A stretch of DNA of 64,000 nt, from assembly GCF_030272615.1 (NCBI RefSeq), contig NC_081412.1:548794488-548858487 (forward strand), given 5' to 3'. The position numbers and the translations under genes are program-made. Within the stretch, counting starts at the first letter, position 1; every line of letters begins with the position of its first letter. Shown piece by piece: positions 36,655 to 48,555 of this stretch. The notes beneath the pieces are model-generated. The model was not told the origin of the DNA. It ran no database searches and saw only the letters and a list, made by a program, of their open reading frames with translations. Source of the stretch: Cryptomeria japonica (taxonomy: Eukaryota; Streptophyta; Pinopsida; Cupressales; Cupressaceae).

Positions 36655-36890
36655 TTCAGTTTTATTTTGATTTCCTTTTCGAACATTTTTGTTTTTGTTT
36701 CGATTTCATTTTCATTTTTTTTGTTTCGATTTTGTTTATGTTTTGTTTTTGTTTCGATTTCATTTTCGTTTTTGTTTTTGTTTCGATTTCGATTTCAATT
36801 TTGTTTTTGTTTCAATTTCATTTTCGTTTTTGTTTCGATTTCATTTTTGTTTTTGTTTTTATTTCGATTTCATTTTTGTTATGATGTTTC
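36655..36890 (+). repeat. T-rich microsatellite (TTTCGATTTCATTTTTGTTTTTG family)
   Basis: Tandem variants of TTTTTGTTTCGATTTCATTTTCG fill this block and give artificial Phe/Val/Ser-rich open frames on the plus strand in all three phases. Those frames are low-complexity artefacts. Confidence 0.85.
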
Positions 36891-36899
36891 TGAGATATC

Positions 36900-38125
36900 T
36901 AATTTGATATTTTGTTTTGTTAATTATCTAGGTTTGGTTTTGATTTCTAAATTTTTTTATTAAGGTCTAGGGATAACTGTTGAAGAATATTTCAGATCAA
37001 AATCAAGAATTTACAAATATAAAAACTAATTTATTTATAGGCTACTTTAAAAAAAAACTAAAACAATACAAAAAAAACTAAAATAATACAAAAAAAACTA
37101 AATAATACACAAAAAACAAGAAAAATATACAAGAAAATTACGAAATGTGAAAATAGATGACTGAATGTGTACCTGGGATAGTGGTGGAGGCTTGAAATGG
37201 AAACCACAGCACTATAACTGTCTAACATCAGCCTATTATTCTCTATAAATACATATGATCATTATTATTGACCATAATGAATAATAAGAGTATATGTCTA
37301 AGTAAGATAAATTATATGACCTATAAAAGTATATAATATAAGAAAGAAAGTATAGTTAAGTGTATTGCAAGTCAATTTCATATTAATTATTTGGTTTAGA
37401 CATTACTTGAATATAAATTTAGTAATGAAATAATTAGTTTTATAAATAAATCTAGTCTATGAATGTTATGTGATCTTGGCTTAGTCTTATTAGGTTCTAT
37501 TATAATATATGTTTATAATAGGCTTGGGCGATTAGAGTATTAGTTAATATACAAATAGTATTTAATAATTATAAAGTATTTAGCTTCACCTTACAGTTTA
37601 AATAATATAGAACTTTTTACAAATAGCTTAACTTTAAAATTCCTTCTTAATTCAAATCATTTATTACTATTGTATTCAATAATCACCTAATTTATGAATC
37701 CATCTTAATTAATAACATTAATATACTAGTATATATATAACTCTATAAATTTAGACAAAACAATATTAAATAATTATTAAATCAGAATTGTTATATATCT
37801 GATCATTATAAGATTATTAGATACTAGTTATCCGAGTCTAAGTTATTATATCATAGATTAAGTTATATATTTAATTATATTATTAATTAAATATATATTA
37901 ATAATTTTTACTTAATAATATATACTTGATTAATGCTAATTTAATAATAGTTTAGATATGGTCAATAATATCCCCTTATTTATTATAGCTTGAATTAATA
38001 TAAATAGTATACTTGATTATTAGTATACTATAATCAAGTATACTATTAGTATCGCCCATTTTTTATCTCCTCTTGTCAATTTACTATCACGGTGAAAATG
38101 AAAAATTCGCCCAAAAAATGGTAAA
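36900..38125. other. AT-rich right flank of B without genes
   Basis: No coding signal. An A-rich short tandem (AAAACTAAAATAATACAA) lies at about 37050-37110. A clear inverted repeat at about 38006-38050 has 15-bp arms (TAGTATACTTGATTA) around a short centre that itself contains TAGTATACTA. Confidence 0.6.
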
Positions 38126-38335
38126 AATACAATTTAAAAACGGGGGCACGTTTCTAAAAAACGGGCCCCCGTTATTTACAAATGAGCCCCTGTTTTTTTT
38201 ACAAATAGGGGCCCATTTAATTTATCTTTAGCCCCCCATCACCTTTCGGCTCGGGAGCTCGAACCATTAATGGGCCCCTATTTTTTTAGAATGGGCCCCA
38301 TTTTTTGAAAATGGGGGCCTATTTTGAGGAGCGCG
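38126..38335 (+). repeat. GC-rich subterminal array of B (right)
   Basis: Repeats of AACGGGG and GGGCCCCCGTT, AATGGGCCCC and AATGGGGGCC with the same vocabulary as 18150-18330, but less regular. It lies 55-265 bp from the right end, whereas the left array lies about 0.87-1.05 kb from its end, so B is asymmetric. Confidence 0.75.
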
Positions 38336-38366
38336 TTTTCCAACATGCAGACTTCCGCAAATTTGT

Positions 38367-38389
38367 GACTCATTAGCTTGCACATACCC
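38367..38389 (-). repeat. Right terminal inverted repeat of B
   Basis: On the minus strand reads GGGTATGTGCAAG..ATGAGTC, aligned without gaps to the left end. It is followed by TTAG (38390-38393), the right target-site copy, and then Copia A gag sequence. Confidence 0.7.
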
Positions 38390-39006
38390 TTAGGCAATAT
38401 TTTTGGCAATAAGTGTTTCAATCTCCTCAAGCTCTCTTTCTTCATCTTCCATCTCTTTCATCTCTTTCTCATATTTGGATACTCTTGTAGAAATTTCAAC
38501 TTGATCATATCTTTGCTTCCTAAAACCAATAGATTTGAATGCAAATTTAGTCTTAGGTAGAGATTCTCCAAACTCACTTAGCTCAAAAGAAACAATTTTA
38601 CCAATCAACATGGTTGTTGTCACATTTGTCATGGTCTGGATCTCATCAATAGCAACAACTTTATGTTTGTAAGCAGGAGGAAAGGATCTCAACACTTTAG
38701 CAACAATCTCAGATTCTACTAATACTCCAATGACACATCTTATTCCACACACAAGCTCATTCACCTTTTGCATAAAAGAAGTAATGTTCTCATCTTCACC
38801 CATCTTCAAGTTCTCATATTTACCCTTCAAGCTCTACAACTTAGCAATCTTCACATGACTATCACCTTCATCCAAGGTCTCTAATTTTATCTAGATCTCA
38901 TAAGAAGTCTCTAAGTGCATCACATCAGTCATCTCAAAATCTAACAAGGCACTCAACAATGCTTCCTTAGCTCTAATATTGTATCCTGCTTCTTTTATCT
39001 CATCCA
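38390..39006 (-). pseudogene. Copia A gag, middle segment
   Basis: Continues the gag frame from the N-terminal piece beyond D: EIKEAGYNIRAKEALLSALLDFEM, then KGKYENLKMGEDENITSFMQKVNEL, VVAKVLRSFPPAYK-type sequence and FELSEFGES. This is the UBN2/retrotrans_gag pattern of plant Copia elements. It ends LEEIETLIAKNI just before element B. Stops are few. The frame 38390-38830 is open for 146 codons. Confidence 0.85.
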
Positions 39007-39899
39007 TGTTGAACACAGAGTACCACTAAGAGGGGGGTGAGTCAGTGGTTCCTAGATTCTTTTCTCTTTTAAGGTAACTTCAGAATATCGGTTGTTATCT
39101 TAAGCACTAAACAATCAAACTAGTAAAGCAAATGAGGAGACCAAAGAAGACAATCAAACAAATGCAACCCGCAACACCAAAAGTATGAGGAAAACCCAGT
39201 ATGGGAAAAACCTCGGTGCGAAATACTATTGGAGACTACTGCTCCAATCCAACCTCACAAGGAAACACTGAATTACAAAGATTTAGGGCACCAACCCAAG
39301 GAGCACCAACCCCTGCACCAAGCTCCAACTTGGTGAAGTATATTGAAATACAATTTTGATATAGTTATAGATTCTTGTTGCAAATGAGTTCTACAACTCT
39401 TGATCAAATAGGTTACTATCAATTGACAATCTTCTCTTTTTTTATTGGATCTCACACTGCCAGTTATGAGATCACTCTCTTCGGTTCTTGGCCTCTCTTC
39501 TCTCTCTCTCTCTCATAGTTTCACAACTCACAGTGTCACACTTGGATGATTCCTTGCTTAACCATACCTCACCGATTTTCTCAACTATTGGATCTGCTAT
39601 AGTTATACCGGTACTCAATCACTACCGATTAAACCCTCTCACTGGTTTGCTTGTTGAGTCACACTACAACTTTCTTAGAATAAATTCTAAGAGAGATGAT
39701 TCTTCTCTACACTCAATCTCTCTTCAATCTTCTTCTACTACTCAAGAATCAACCTTTTCTGTTTCGAGCTCATGTATTTATAATCATGGATTCCTACCAA
39801 GAATGCATTCAAACACTGCAGTATTAGGTTTTCCTTCTCTAACTCGATCCAAAAATGATTTGATTTGATCTTCTTTTCTAGGGATACGATCTTCATGAC

Positions 39900-41510
39900 T
39901 GTTGGCATTGACAAAACCGGTTAATCCAGTGAACTGATATATTAGCTAATATTTTTCATTGATGGTTAACACTGACTGGTGGAGTGATGTATCTCAGTAG
40001 CAAAGTTCATGGCTTGCAAACAACATGGAAGAAGCATCTGAGACAGATGATCAAAGTTCAATCGGTTCAAGGGAAGACAGAATAAACCAATCGGTTTATC
40101 ATTCAAGAAGATCGGTGTTAAGGTCAGATCTTCATGTTGGCTATTCTGATGATGATGTAGTCATAGAAGGTGACTTAGGAAAGAATGTTTGAGGTCATAT
40201 GCAAACTGGAACCTCATTGGCAAACAGGAAAAGAGGCTTGATGGGAATACTGTAAACCGGTAGCAAAGGATGAACTGGTGATGAAGAGTGCAGTGGTATA
40301 TTGGTAGGATGGAAAAGAAGAAGGACCAATGGTGAAGAGAGGTCGTATATCAGTAGGTCGATGACGCAGAAGGAAGACAAGTGGTCACATTAAATCTTAG
40401 AGCGGTGATCAATTACAAATTTGCGATGGCAAAAGGTGAGTTGGTGAGTTTATGATAACACCAAACTAAAGGTTAGTGAAGTCAACCTTAGTCATCATGC
40501 AGCTAAGTCCAGATTTCTTGTGGATTTTCTGGTTCACATTTAAAAGACTGAACTTGACCCAAAAATTGCTATTTTGGGGGGATGTAGTGGCAGATTTGGA
40601 TGAGTAGTTGGTGGAATTATTGTAGGGCGCACAAAGAAAGAGTGAGAAGATTTTAATTTCAAATCTACTGAGATCTGTGATTTCATTGATTAAGGAATTA
40701 CTTGAAGGTGATGACAAAGGGGGTATACAGTGTTTTGAGTTCATTCAAAATGTTTTGATCGCAAAAATTACAAAGTGTAAATCCTGTGAGAGGCAATCCA
40801 ACATGCAGAGTGAAGAGTGAGGAAGTGCTAAGTGATTTAGCAAAGCAGAGTGTGTGTGAAGTAGACCGATAGAGTGCAGAGCCGAGGGTAAGAGCAGAGG
40901 ACTCACAAAGTGCAGAGTCGAGGGTATGAGAAGACAACTGGTGCAGTGCAGAGTAGACACAATCGGTGTAGATAGAGTATGAGTTTCATTGTGATCTGAT
41001 CAGGCTATCAATAGCTATTCCCGTAGATCAACTTCCTATTTCTTTCTAACCATTGCAACTCAAAATCCCTTAACCAGGTGGAATTTAATAGGTCCCTTTG
41101 TAAAATCCCTTAATTGAGTGACATCTTAATTGATGATCCTAAGTCCTTTAATAAGGCTACCTCTAATAGGGTAAAGGCACTAATAGGCCGTAAAGAAAAT
41201 CCCTTAACTGGGCGGCACCTAATAGTGTCTTTGTAATCTCCTAATAGGGATGGCTCCTTATAGAGCATGCTCTGGAAGAGTATAAATTTTGTGAGCATCA
41301 ACTCACACTGTGGTTTTCTCCCATTTGGGTTTCCACGAGATACTTCTTGGTGTTATTTTGTATCTTTTCATGCATGCATGTTCTCCTGCAATAACCGTTT
41401 GTATTGATGAATATTAAGTTAGTGTAGACTTCAGTAAAAGATTTTAATTGTGTATAACCAGTAGGTAACTAATTCACCCCCCCCCTCTCAGTCACCAATA
41501 GGAACCAACA
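39900..41510 (+). repeat. Copia E 5' LTR
   Basis: TGTTGGCATTG...GGAACCAACA. A TATAAAT box lies at 41281-41287, where the 3' LTR has TACAAAT, so the downstream copy has lost it. Several related AATCCCTTAA(C/T) blocks lie before the TATA box (41065-41215). Confidence 0.93.
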
Positions 41511-41524
41511 ATTGGTATCAGAGC
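41511..41524 (+). promoter_or_regulatory. Copia E primer-binding site (initiator-Met tRNA)
   Basis: ATTGGTATCAGAGC directly follows the LTR. TGGTATCAGAGC is complementary to the 3' end of plant initiator methionine tRNA, the standard Copia primer. Confidence 0.9.
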
Positions 41525-41573
41525 TTTGGTCCTTAGATTCAGAAGAGCTAAACAGATTAAGGAAAGATCCAAG

Positions 41574-42612
41574 ATGATGCAAAAGGAAGGTCCTAATTTC
41601 TATAAGGAGAATTACACCTTATAGTGTGGTAGAATGAAGCTCTACCTAAGAACCCTAAGAGATAAATACAAGAATCATGTGATCATAGAGTTCAATGAAC
41701 CTATAGGGGTTCTCACTGCAGATTGTATCAAAGAAAGGCAAGACAACACTGCAACTATGGATCTGATTGCTAGCATTCTATCTGAAAATGAGTATGCTGA
41801 GGTTCAAGATCTGAAAATAACTTATGAAATGTGGACTAAGATGAAGACTGTTTATGGAGTAGATCATCATGTTCAAAAAGATAAGGTGGACAACTTAAGA
41901 GGCATATTTGATGAGATGAGGATGCAAGAAGAAGAAAATATAGAAAAAGAATAAAGGATGTAGTAAATTCTATCAGAAGTGTTGGAGGAAAGCTTGAAGA
42001 AGATGATGTGGTTAGAAAAATCTTGAGAACCTTGCTACCACAATATGCCATTAGGGTTTCTACAATTCAAGAACTCGGATCCTTGGGAACAGTTAGAGTT
42101 TCACTTGACTCACTGATCAGTAAGTTGATTGCCTTTGAACTGAGCAACTATGATAACAATGTACCAGAGATTGATGCTACCTTCAAAGCTTCCATGATAC
42201 CTGCACCAACAAGGAGAAGAAAAGAAACCAAAAATAGTTCTACTACAAGAAACAATCATTCTCATGAATGTGACATCTTGTTATCTGAAGAATAGGAACA
42301 AGATTAGATTAAAGCTCTATTAGCTAGAAGGTTGCCAAGAGGAAAAGGAAAGTATAAAGGTAAACTTCCCTTGAAGTGTTTCTCTTGCAATAGAATAGGT
42401 CATATTGCATCCAGATGTCCTGAAAATGATAGGAAGGATAATTTTAGAGGCTACAAAGAGAAGAGAAAGAAGGAGTGCTATCTTGTAGAAGGATTTACCG
42501 ATGAAGAACCAGAAGGATCTGATGGAGATGGAATTGCATTTGTAGTGGTAAAGGAAGATAAAATAGAGGAAAGTAATATGACATTGATCTCTAGTTCAAA
42601 CCGGTGTGACTA
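41574..42612 (+). pseudogene. Copia E gag with zinc knuckle
   Basis: Starts MMQKEGPNFYKENYTL, followed by TAG where Trp is expected, then the UBN2 region (WTKMKTVYGVDHHVQKDKVDNL, VVRKILRTLLPQYA). A frameshift lies near 41940. A stop pair (TAG) sits around 42293-42306. The C-terminal zinc knuckle CFSCNRIGHIASRC (about 42377-42418) is intact, followed by an acidic linker. In a live element this would be the RNA-packaging capsid protein. Confidence 0.9.
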
Positions 42613-45600
42613 GGTAATTGACAATGGTTGCACTCACCACATGACTAGTGACAAAAAAAATTCCTCAGCATGGAGGACTGTAATGGAGGAAGAGTGAGAT
42701 TCGACAATGATGCTCCTTGTGCAGTAAAAGGTAAGGGATCTATAGACCTAAATGATAAAATAAATTGTGAAGATGTTTATTGGGTAGAAGAGCTAAAATA
42801 TAGTCTTTTAAGTGTTGCACAACTTAACAATAAGGGTTACCAGTTAGAATTCAATGAAGGAATATGCAAAATAAATGACAAATCAAGAAATCTGATTGCT
42901 ACCGGCAAACAAACTAGAGGAAATTTATTCTACCTAGACTCCATTGTAGGAATTTGCCTAGTGGAAAAGGTAGAAGGTAGTTGGTTGTGGCACAAAAGAT
43001 CGTGTCATGTAAATTTTGATAGTATAGAAAAGGTTAGTAAAATGAAGTCTGTCAGAGGTATGCCTGACATTATGAAACCTGAGAATGCTATGTGTAAAGA
43101 ATGTCAACTAGGAAAATTGACCAAATCTATCTTCAAAAACAAATCTTATTCATCTAAGAATGTGCTAGACTTAGTGCATACATATTTGTGTGGTCCTATG
43201 AGAACTAAGCATTTCTATGGGGACCAGTGCTTCATGTTGTTTGTAGATGATTTCTCAAGAATGATCTAGGCTATATTCTTGAAAGAAAAATCTAAAGCCT
43301 TTCATGTGTTTAAGGTCATCAAGGCCCAAGTGGAGAGAGGAACTGGTAAGAGTCTGAAATGTTTGAGATCAGATAGAGGAGGAGAGTTCATAAATTATTG
43401 TGAAGAACAAGGGATTATGAGAGATATGTATGCTCCCAGAAGACGTCAATAGAATGAGGTTGCTGAAAGAAGAAACAAAAATCTGATTGACTATGCAAGG
43501 ACTCTGATGATACAAAAGGATATTCTACATATCTTATGGAGAGAAGAAGTAAGCATTGATGTGTATACCTTAAACCAGATACAAGTGAAGAAAGGGACAA
43601 ATAAAACTCCCTATGAATTATGGTGTGGATACTCACCCAATGTGAGATATTTCAAAGTATTTGGAAGCAGGTGCTATATCAAGAGGGATGAGTACTCTGG
43701 AAAGTTTGATCCCAAGAGTGATGAAGGAAGCTTCTTAGGTTACTCCACAAAGAGTAAAGCATGTTGGTGTTTGAACAAAACAATAGGTAAGATTGTGGAG
43801 AGTGCCAATGTCAGAGTAGATGAGTTCTCTAAGAAAAATGAATAGGATAGTAAGAGTGAACTAGAGGATTATAAAGGATTACATTATATTGGCCGAACTT
43901 GCTGAAGAGAACCCTATTATAACAACAAATGAGGAATCATGTGAAGTAGAACCTACACAATCGATAGAAGAATGCTGAAGAGAATCCTATTATAATAGCA
44001 AATAAGGAATCATGTGAAGTAGAACCTGCACAATCGATAGAAGAAGCTCCAAGAAACAAACTGGTACCAGCAAGGTATGTCAGAAACAATCACTCTTATG
44101 ACAATATCATTGGTTACAAAGATGTTGGAGTTTTGACTAGAAGAAGAGAAAGATAGAATACCTATCTGCTCTCCAAAATTGAGCCCAAAATAGAAAAGGA
44201 GGCTCTAAAAGATGAAGACTGGATTAAAGCCATGGAGGAAGAACTGGAGCAGATTGAGAAAAATGAAACTTGGACTCTTGTGCCTAGACTAGAGAACAAA
44301 AATGTGATAGGCACCAAATGGGTGTTTAGAAACAAAATGGACGAAACCGGTCAAGTAGTAAGAAACAAAGCAAGGTTAGTCTGCAAAGGGTATGCATAGA
44401 AAGAAGGTTTGGATTATGGAGAGACCTTTACATCGGTGGCCAGTTTGGAAGGGGTCAGAATCATACTTGCTTATGCTACTTACAAGAAGTTCAAAGTTTA
44501 CCAAATGGATGTCAAATCAGCCTTGAATGGTGTTTTAGAGGAAGAAGTGTACATAGAGAAACCATAAGGGTTTGTATTAGAAGATAGAATAGATATGGTA
44601 TGCAAGCTGAAGAAGGCTCTATATGGGCTAAAACAAGCACCAAGATCTTGGTATGAGAGGTTGAAGTCATATCTATTAAGCATAGGTTTCCTGAGAACCA
44701 GTGACAATAGTAACCTGCATTTGAAGACCAAAGAAGAAGGAAAATATTTGATTACAATTTTTTTTGTAGATGACATCATCTTTGGAGGAGATGATGAGAT
44801 GAGTAGAGGTTTTGTAGAAGAAATGAAGTAAGAGTTTGAAATGTCCATGATTGGTGAAATAAAATTCTTCATTGGTCTACAAGTATCTCAGCTAAAGAAT
44901 GGCATATTCATTAGCCAGACCAAGTACATAAGGGAAATATTGAAGACTTTTGGAATGGAAGATTCCAAACCTATTGGAACTCCTATGGTTACAGGTTGCA
45001 AGCTCTTTAAAAATGATGAGGCCAATGAAGTGAATGAGACACTTTACCGATCCATGATTGGTAAGTTACAGTATGCATTACACAATAGACTGGATATATC
45101 ACAAGCAGTTGGCTTGGTTGCTAGATTTGCTGCAAATCCAAAAGAGACTCATATGGTGGTGGTTAAGAGAATATTTATAGACCTTAAGGAAACTGATGAG
45201 TATGGTCTCTGGTATCCACATAAGGGAGATTTCAACTTAAGTGTCTACATCAATTTAGATTGGGTAGGGAACATTAATGATAGAAAGACCACTAGTGGAG
45301 GTACATTCTTTCTTGGAGACAAGATTGTGTCATGGACAAGAAAGAAACAAAATTGTATCTCTTAGTCCATAGCTGAGGCAGAGTATGTGGCTATTGCAAT
45401 CAATTGTCCACAGTTAGTATGGATCAAACAATTATTGGAAGGTATCCAAGAAAAAGTGACAGAACCTGTGGTGATACACTGTGACAATACAAGTGCCATG
45501 AACATATCAAAAAACCCAATAATGAACTCTAAGACAAAGCATTTAGCTATCAAATACCACTACCTTAGGGAATAGGTTCAAGACAAGGAAGTAAGATTGG

Positions 45601-45716
45601 AGTATATTCCGACAAAAGAATAAGTGGTTGATATCTTTACCAAGCCACTACCAAAGGAAACCTTTGAATATCTCAAAGGTAAGCTAGGAGTGACACCCCT
45701 ACCCGCATTTAAGTAA
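42613..45716 (+). pseudogene. Copia E pol: protease, integrase, reverse transcriptase, RNase H
   Basis: Copia order is kept: protease VIDNGCTHHM (DSG changed to DNG), pre-integrase SWLWHKRSCHVNF with CKECQLGK, integrase (FVDDFSRM, CLRSDRGGEF, TPYELWCGYSPNVRYFKVFGSR), reverse transcriptase ([38 protein letters not shown]) and RNase H (AEAEYVAIA, HCDNTSAMNI, DIFTKPLPKETFEYLKGKLGV), ending near 45716. At least nine in-frame TAG/TAA codons and several frameshifts make it dead. Several TAGs stand where relatives have Trp. Confidence 0.92.
43910..44046 (+). repeat. Tandem duplication inside Copia E pol linker
   Basis: A unit of about 66-70 bp, from GCTGAAGAGAA through GAATCATGTGAAGTAGAACC to CAATCGATAGAAGAA, occurs twice in direct tandem in the variable linker between integrase and reverse transcriptase. 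Copies differ at a few sites. Confidence 0.85.
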
Positions 45717-46128
45717 TCAAAGAAGGGCTCTACATCAATCTGGTATGCTTTCTTTATGAAAAATTTCTAAGACTAGATTGATAAATGTGGACTACTCCGG
45801 TTAGGGGGACCAGTCTTGTTAGTGTATTGAAATACATCTTTGGTATTGTTGTCAAAGGGGGAGATTATTATAATGTTGAGTATTGTTGAGTACTGGGCTT
45901 AATGTGTGTAGTAGTGTTGAGTAGAAGTTGCTGAAGAAGAGGGTTTCTAGAAGTGGTTAGAGTGGTTTGTTGGAAATAGAGTATTGTCAGTGTTAGGGGG
46001 AGATACTCATTACTCAGAGCAGAAGTAATGATCGGTACAGAAATAAAGAAAGAATTGAAGAAAGTACATGCAAGAGCAACTGATAAGACAGATTTTGAAG
46101 TGTTGCCATCAATGCCAAAGGGGGAGAT
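45717..46128 (+). promoter_or_regulatory. Copia E 3' untranslated region and polypurine tract
   Basis: Two purine tracts with AAAGGGGGAGAT lie at about 45855-45866 and 46117-46128. The second directly abuts the 3' LTR and is the expected plus-strand primer. Between them are several GTTGAGTA and TAGTGTTGAG repeats. Confidence 0.8.
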
Positions 46129-47751
46129 TGTTGGCATTGACAAAACCAGTTAATCCAATGAACCGGTATATTAGCTCAAATTTATCATTTATGACTAACA
46201 CTAACTGGTGGAGTGGTATCAGTGGAGTGGTGTATCTCAGTAGAAAAGGTGATGGCTTGCAAACAACATTGAAGTAGCATCTGGGACAGATGATCAAGGT
46301 TCAATCAGTTCAAGGGAAGACAAAATAAACCAGCTAGTCTATCATTCAAGAAGATCAGTGTTAAGGTCAGATCTTCAAGTTGGCTATTCTGATGATGATG
46401 TAGTCATAGAAGGTGATTTAGGCAAGAAGGTTTGAGGTCCTATGCAAACCAGAACCTCATTGGAAAACAAGAAAAGAGGCTTGATGGGAATACTACAAAC
46501 CGGTAGCAAATGATGAACTGGTAATGAAGAATGCAATTGTATATAGCTAGGCCGGCAAAGCAAAAGGACCGGTAGTGAAGAGAGAAGTGGTATATCGATA
46601 GGTCACTGAAGCAAAAGGAAGACAAGTGGTCACCTTAAATCTCAGAGTGGTCATCGGTTACAAAGCTATGATGGCAAAAGGTGAGTTGGTGAGTTTGTGA
46701 TAACGCCAAACTAAAGGTTAGTGAAGTCAACCTCAGTCATCATGCAATTAATCCATGATTTCTTGCAGATTTTCTGGTTTTCATTTAAAATACTAAACTT
46801 GACCCTTTCGCTATTTTTGGGGGATGGAGTGGCAGATTTGGATGAGTAGTTGGTGGAATTGTTGCAAGGTGCACAGAGAAAGAGTGGGGAGATTTGAATT
46901 TGAAATCTACCAAGATCTGTGATTGCATTGATTAAGGAAACACTTAAAGGTTATGACAAAGGGAGTATAAAGTGTTTTGAGTTCATTCAAAACATTTTGA
47001 TCATAAAAATTGCAAAGTGCAAATCCTATGAGAGGTGATCCAATGTGCAGAGTGAAGAGTGAGGAAGTGCTAAGTGATTTAGCAAAGAAGAGTGTGTGTG
47101 AAGTAGATTGGTAGAGTGTAGAGCTGAGGGTAAGAGTAGAGGAATGGCAGAGTGCAGAGCCGAGGGTATGAGCAAAGAATCAGTGTACCACAGAGTAGAC
47201 ACAACTGGTGCAAACAGAGTATGAGTTTCATTATGATCTAATCAAGCTATTAGTAGCTATTCCAGCAGATCAACTTCATGTTGTTGTATAACCATTGCAA
47301 CTCAAAATCCCTTAACTGGGTGGAATTTAATAGGTCCCTTTGTAAAATCCCTTAACCGGGTTACATATTAATTGATGATCCTAAGTCATTTAACAAGGCT
47401 ACCTCTAATAGGGTAAAGCCACTAACATGCCTTAAATAAAATCCTTTAATCCGACAACACCTAACAATGTCTTTGTAATCTCCTAGTAGGGATGGCTCTT
47501 TGCAGAGCATGGTCCAGAAGAGTACAAATTTTGTGAGCATCAACTCACACTGTGGTTTTCTCCCATTTGGGTTTCCATGAGATAATTCTTGGTGTTATTG
47601 TGTATCTTTTCATGCATGCATGTTCTCCTACAATTACTATTTGTATTGATGAATACTAAGTTAGTGCAGGCTTGAGTAAATTTTTTTAATTATGTATAAC
47701 TAGTAGGTAACTGATTCACCTCGCCCTCTTAGTCACCAGTAGGGACCAACA
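46129..47751 (+). repeat. Copia E 3' LTR
   Basis: Aligns end to end with 39900-41510, with many substitutions. Begins TGTTGGCATTG and ends GGGACCAACA, followed by the ATGAC target copy and then the rest of D's LTR. Confidence 0.93.
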
Positions 47752-48384
47752 ATGACATAGATCAATCACCAACAAAGCTTCACATTCCAATGTGTGTTTT
47801 CTAAATCTAGAGGTCTGCACCATGCTTTTATGCTTTTCTCTGTCATTTGCCATTAATGGCTTTGTTTTTTCCTTCGCCAAGTAGGTATGAAAATCAAATC
47901 TTTTTGCAGGATCAGTGCAGTTGCTTTTCAAGCTTTCCTTCGTCGAGCCACAATTGTCTAGTATCCTCCTTGACTTGCGGGTTCCTCATAAAAGCTGACC
48001 TGCTTGCGGATTTGTTACATCGATGCACACTCCACTGATCTGTGCAATACCTCCACCTAGCATCCAGTTGTCATGCTTGTCAACATCCACCTTTTCTTGG
48101 ATTCCTATGTAAGTTTGACATACTTTGTCGACCAGGGTTGACTACCAGTTTAGTTTATCTTATCAGTATGACCATCAAACACCCTCTTTGTTCTATTCAC
48201 TGGTTGTTGTGCCTTAATAACACACAAACAACCTTCATCCCAGTTTATGCCTTACCGATAAGCCTTCTTTATCGGTTGCCTTCCTTTTGTCATGTACTTC
48301 TTATACCTGTCACCATTTCTTACTTACCAGTGACCTAGCCAAACCAGTTGATATCAATGACAACTTAATTCCAAATTGTCAACA

Positions 48385-48416
48385 ATCTTCCCCCTTTGGC
48401 ATTGATGTCAACTTAC
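48385..48416 (-). promoter_or_regulatory. Copia D polypurine tract
   Basis: On the minus strand, ATGCCAAAGGGGGAAGATT abuts the LTR start. This is the plus-strand primer typical of this Copia group and near-identical to that of E. Confidence 0.85.
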
Positions 48417-48555
48417 TGCAAGACACTTCATAGTGGTACATTTCTCCCCCTTTGACACAATGACAAAGGGTAGTGTACACTCCCCCTTTGATCCATATAG
48501 AGCTCCACCTTTGAATGTTATGAACTCCCCCTGAACCATATAAAACCTTCCTTTC

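Larger units (their letters stand above)
17281..38389 (+). mobile_element. Element B: large two-gene DNA transposon
   Basis: B spans 21.1 kb, or about 11.6 kb without nested element C. Its ends are imperfect inverted repeats starting GGGT (about 17 of 23 positions match by eye) and it is flanked by TTAG on both sides. It sits inside the gag gene of Copia A, and the host gag frame resumes across it. It holds a decayed transposase gene on the plus strand (18492-31026), a convergent seven-exon gene on the minus strand (32212-34192), GC-rich palindromic arrays near both ends and a long palindromic array at 35.7-36.5 kb. The 4-bp duplication would fit Sola-type elements. PIF/Harbinger (TTA duplication, GG-starting ends) is an alternative on the ends alone, but the transposase does not resemble a Harbinger one. 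Confidence 0.8.
39900..47751 (+). mobile_element. Copia element E (plus strand), nested in D's 3' LTR
   Basis: Full-length Ty1/Copia element, about 7.85 kb: LTRs 39900-41510 and 46129-47751 (both TGTTGGCATTGAC...CCAACA), primer site, gag, pol and polypurine tract in order. Flanked by a perfect ATGAC duplication (39895-39899, 47752-47756). LTRs differ at many sites and the coding region has many stops, so it is an old insertion, though younger than D. Confidence 0.95.
39007..48384 (-). repeat. Copia D 3' LTR, interrupted by Copia E
   Basis: On the plus strand it runs TGTTGAACACAGAG (39007) to 39899, then continues at 47757 to TTGTCAACA (48384). The sum without E is about 1.52 kb, matching the 1.53-kb 5' LTR at 56992-58521 in order and sequence. 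It includes a (CT)n run at about 39495-39515 and a TATAAATA box on the minus strand near 39773-39780. Confidence 0.92.

Noticed and set aside
36612-36963. Three overlapping plus-strand open frames rich in Phe, Val and Ser
   Set aside because: They are translations of a T-rich tandem microsatellite in all three phases, so they are low-complexity artefacts.
41836-42051. Minus-strand frames overlapping Copia E gag and pol (also 43415, 44498, 45362)
   Set aside because: They are antisense to well-supported Copia domains and have no motifs of their own.
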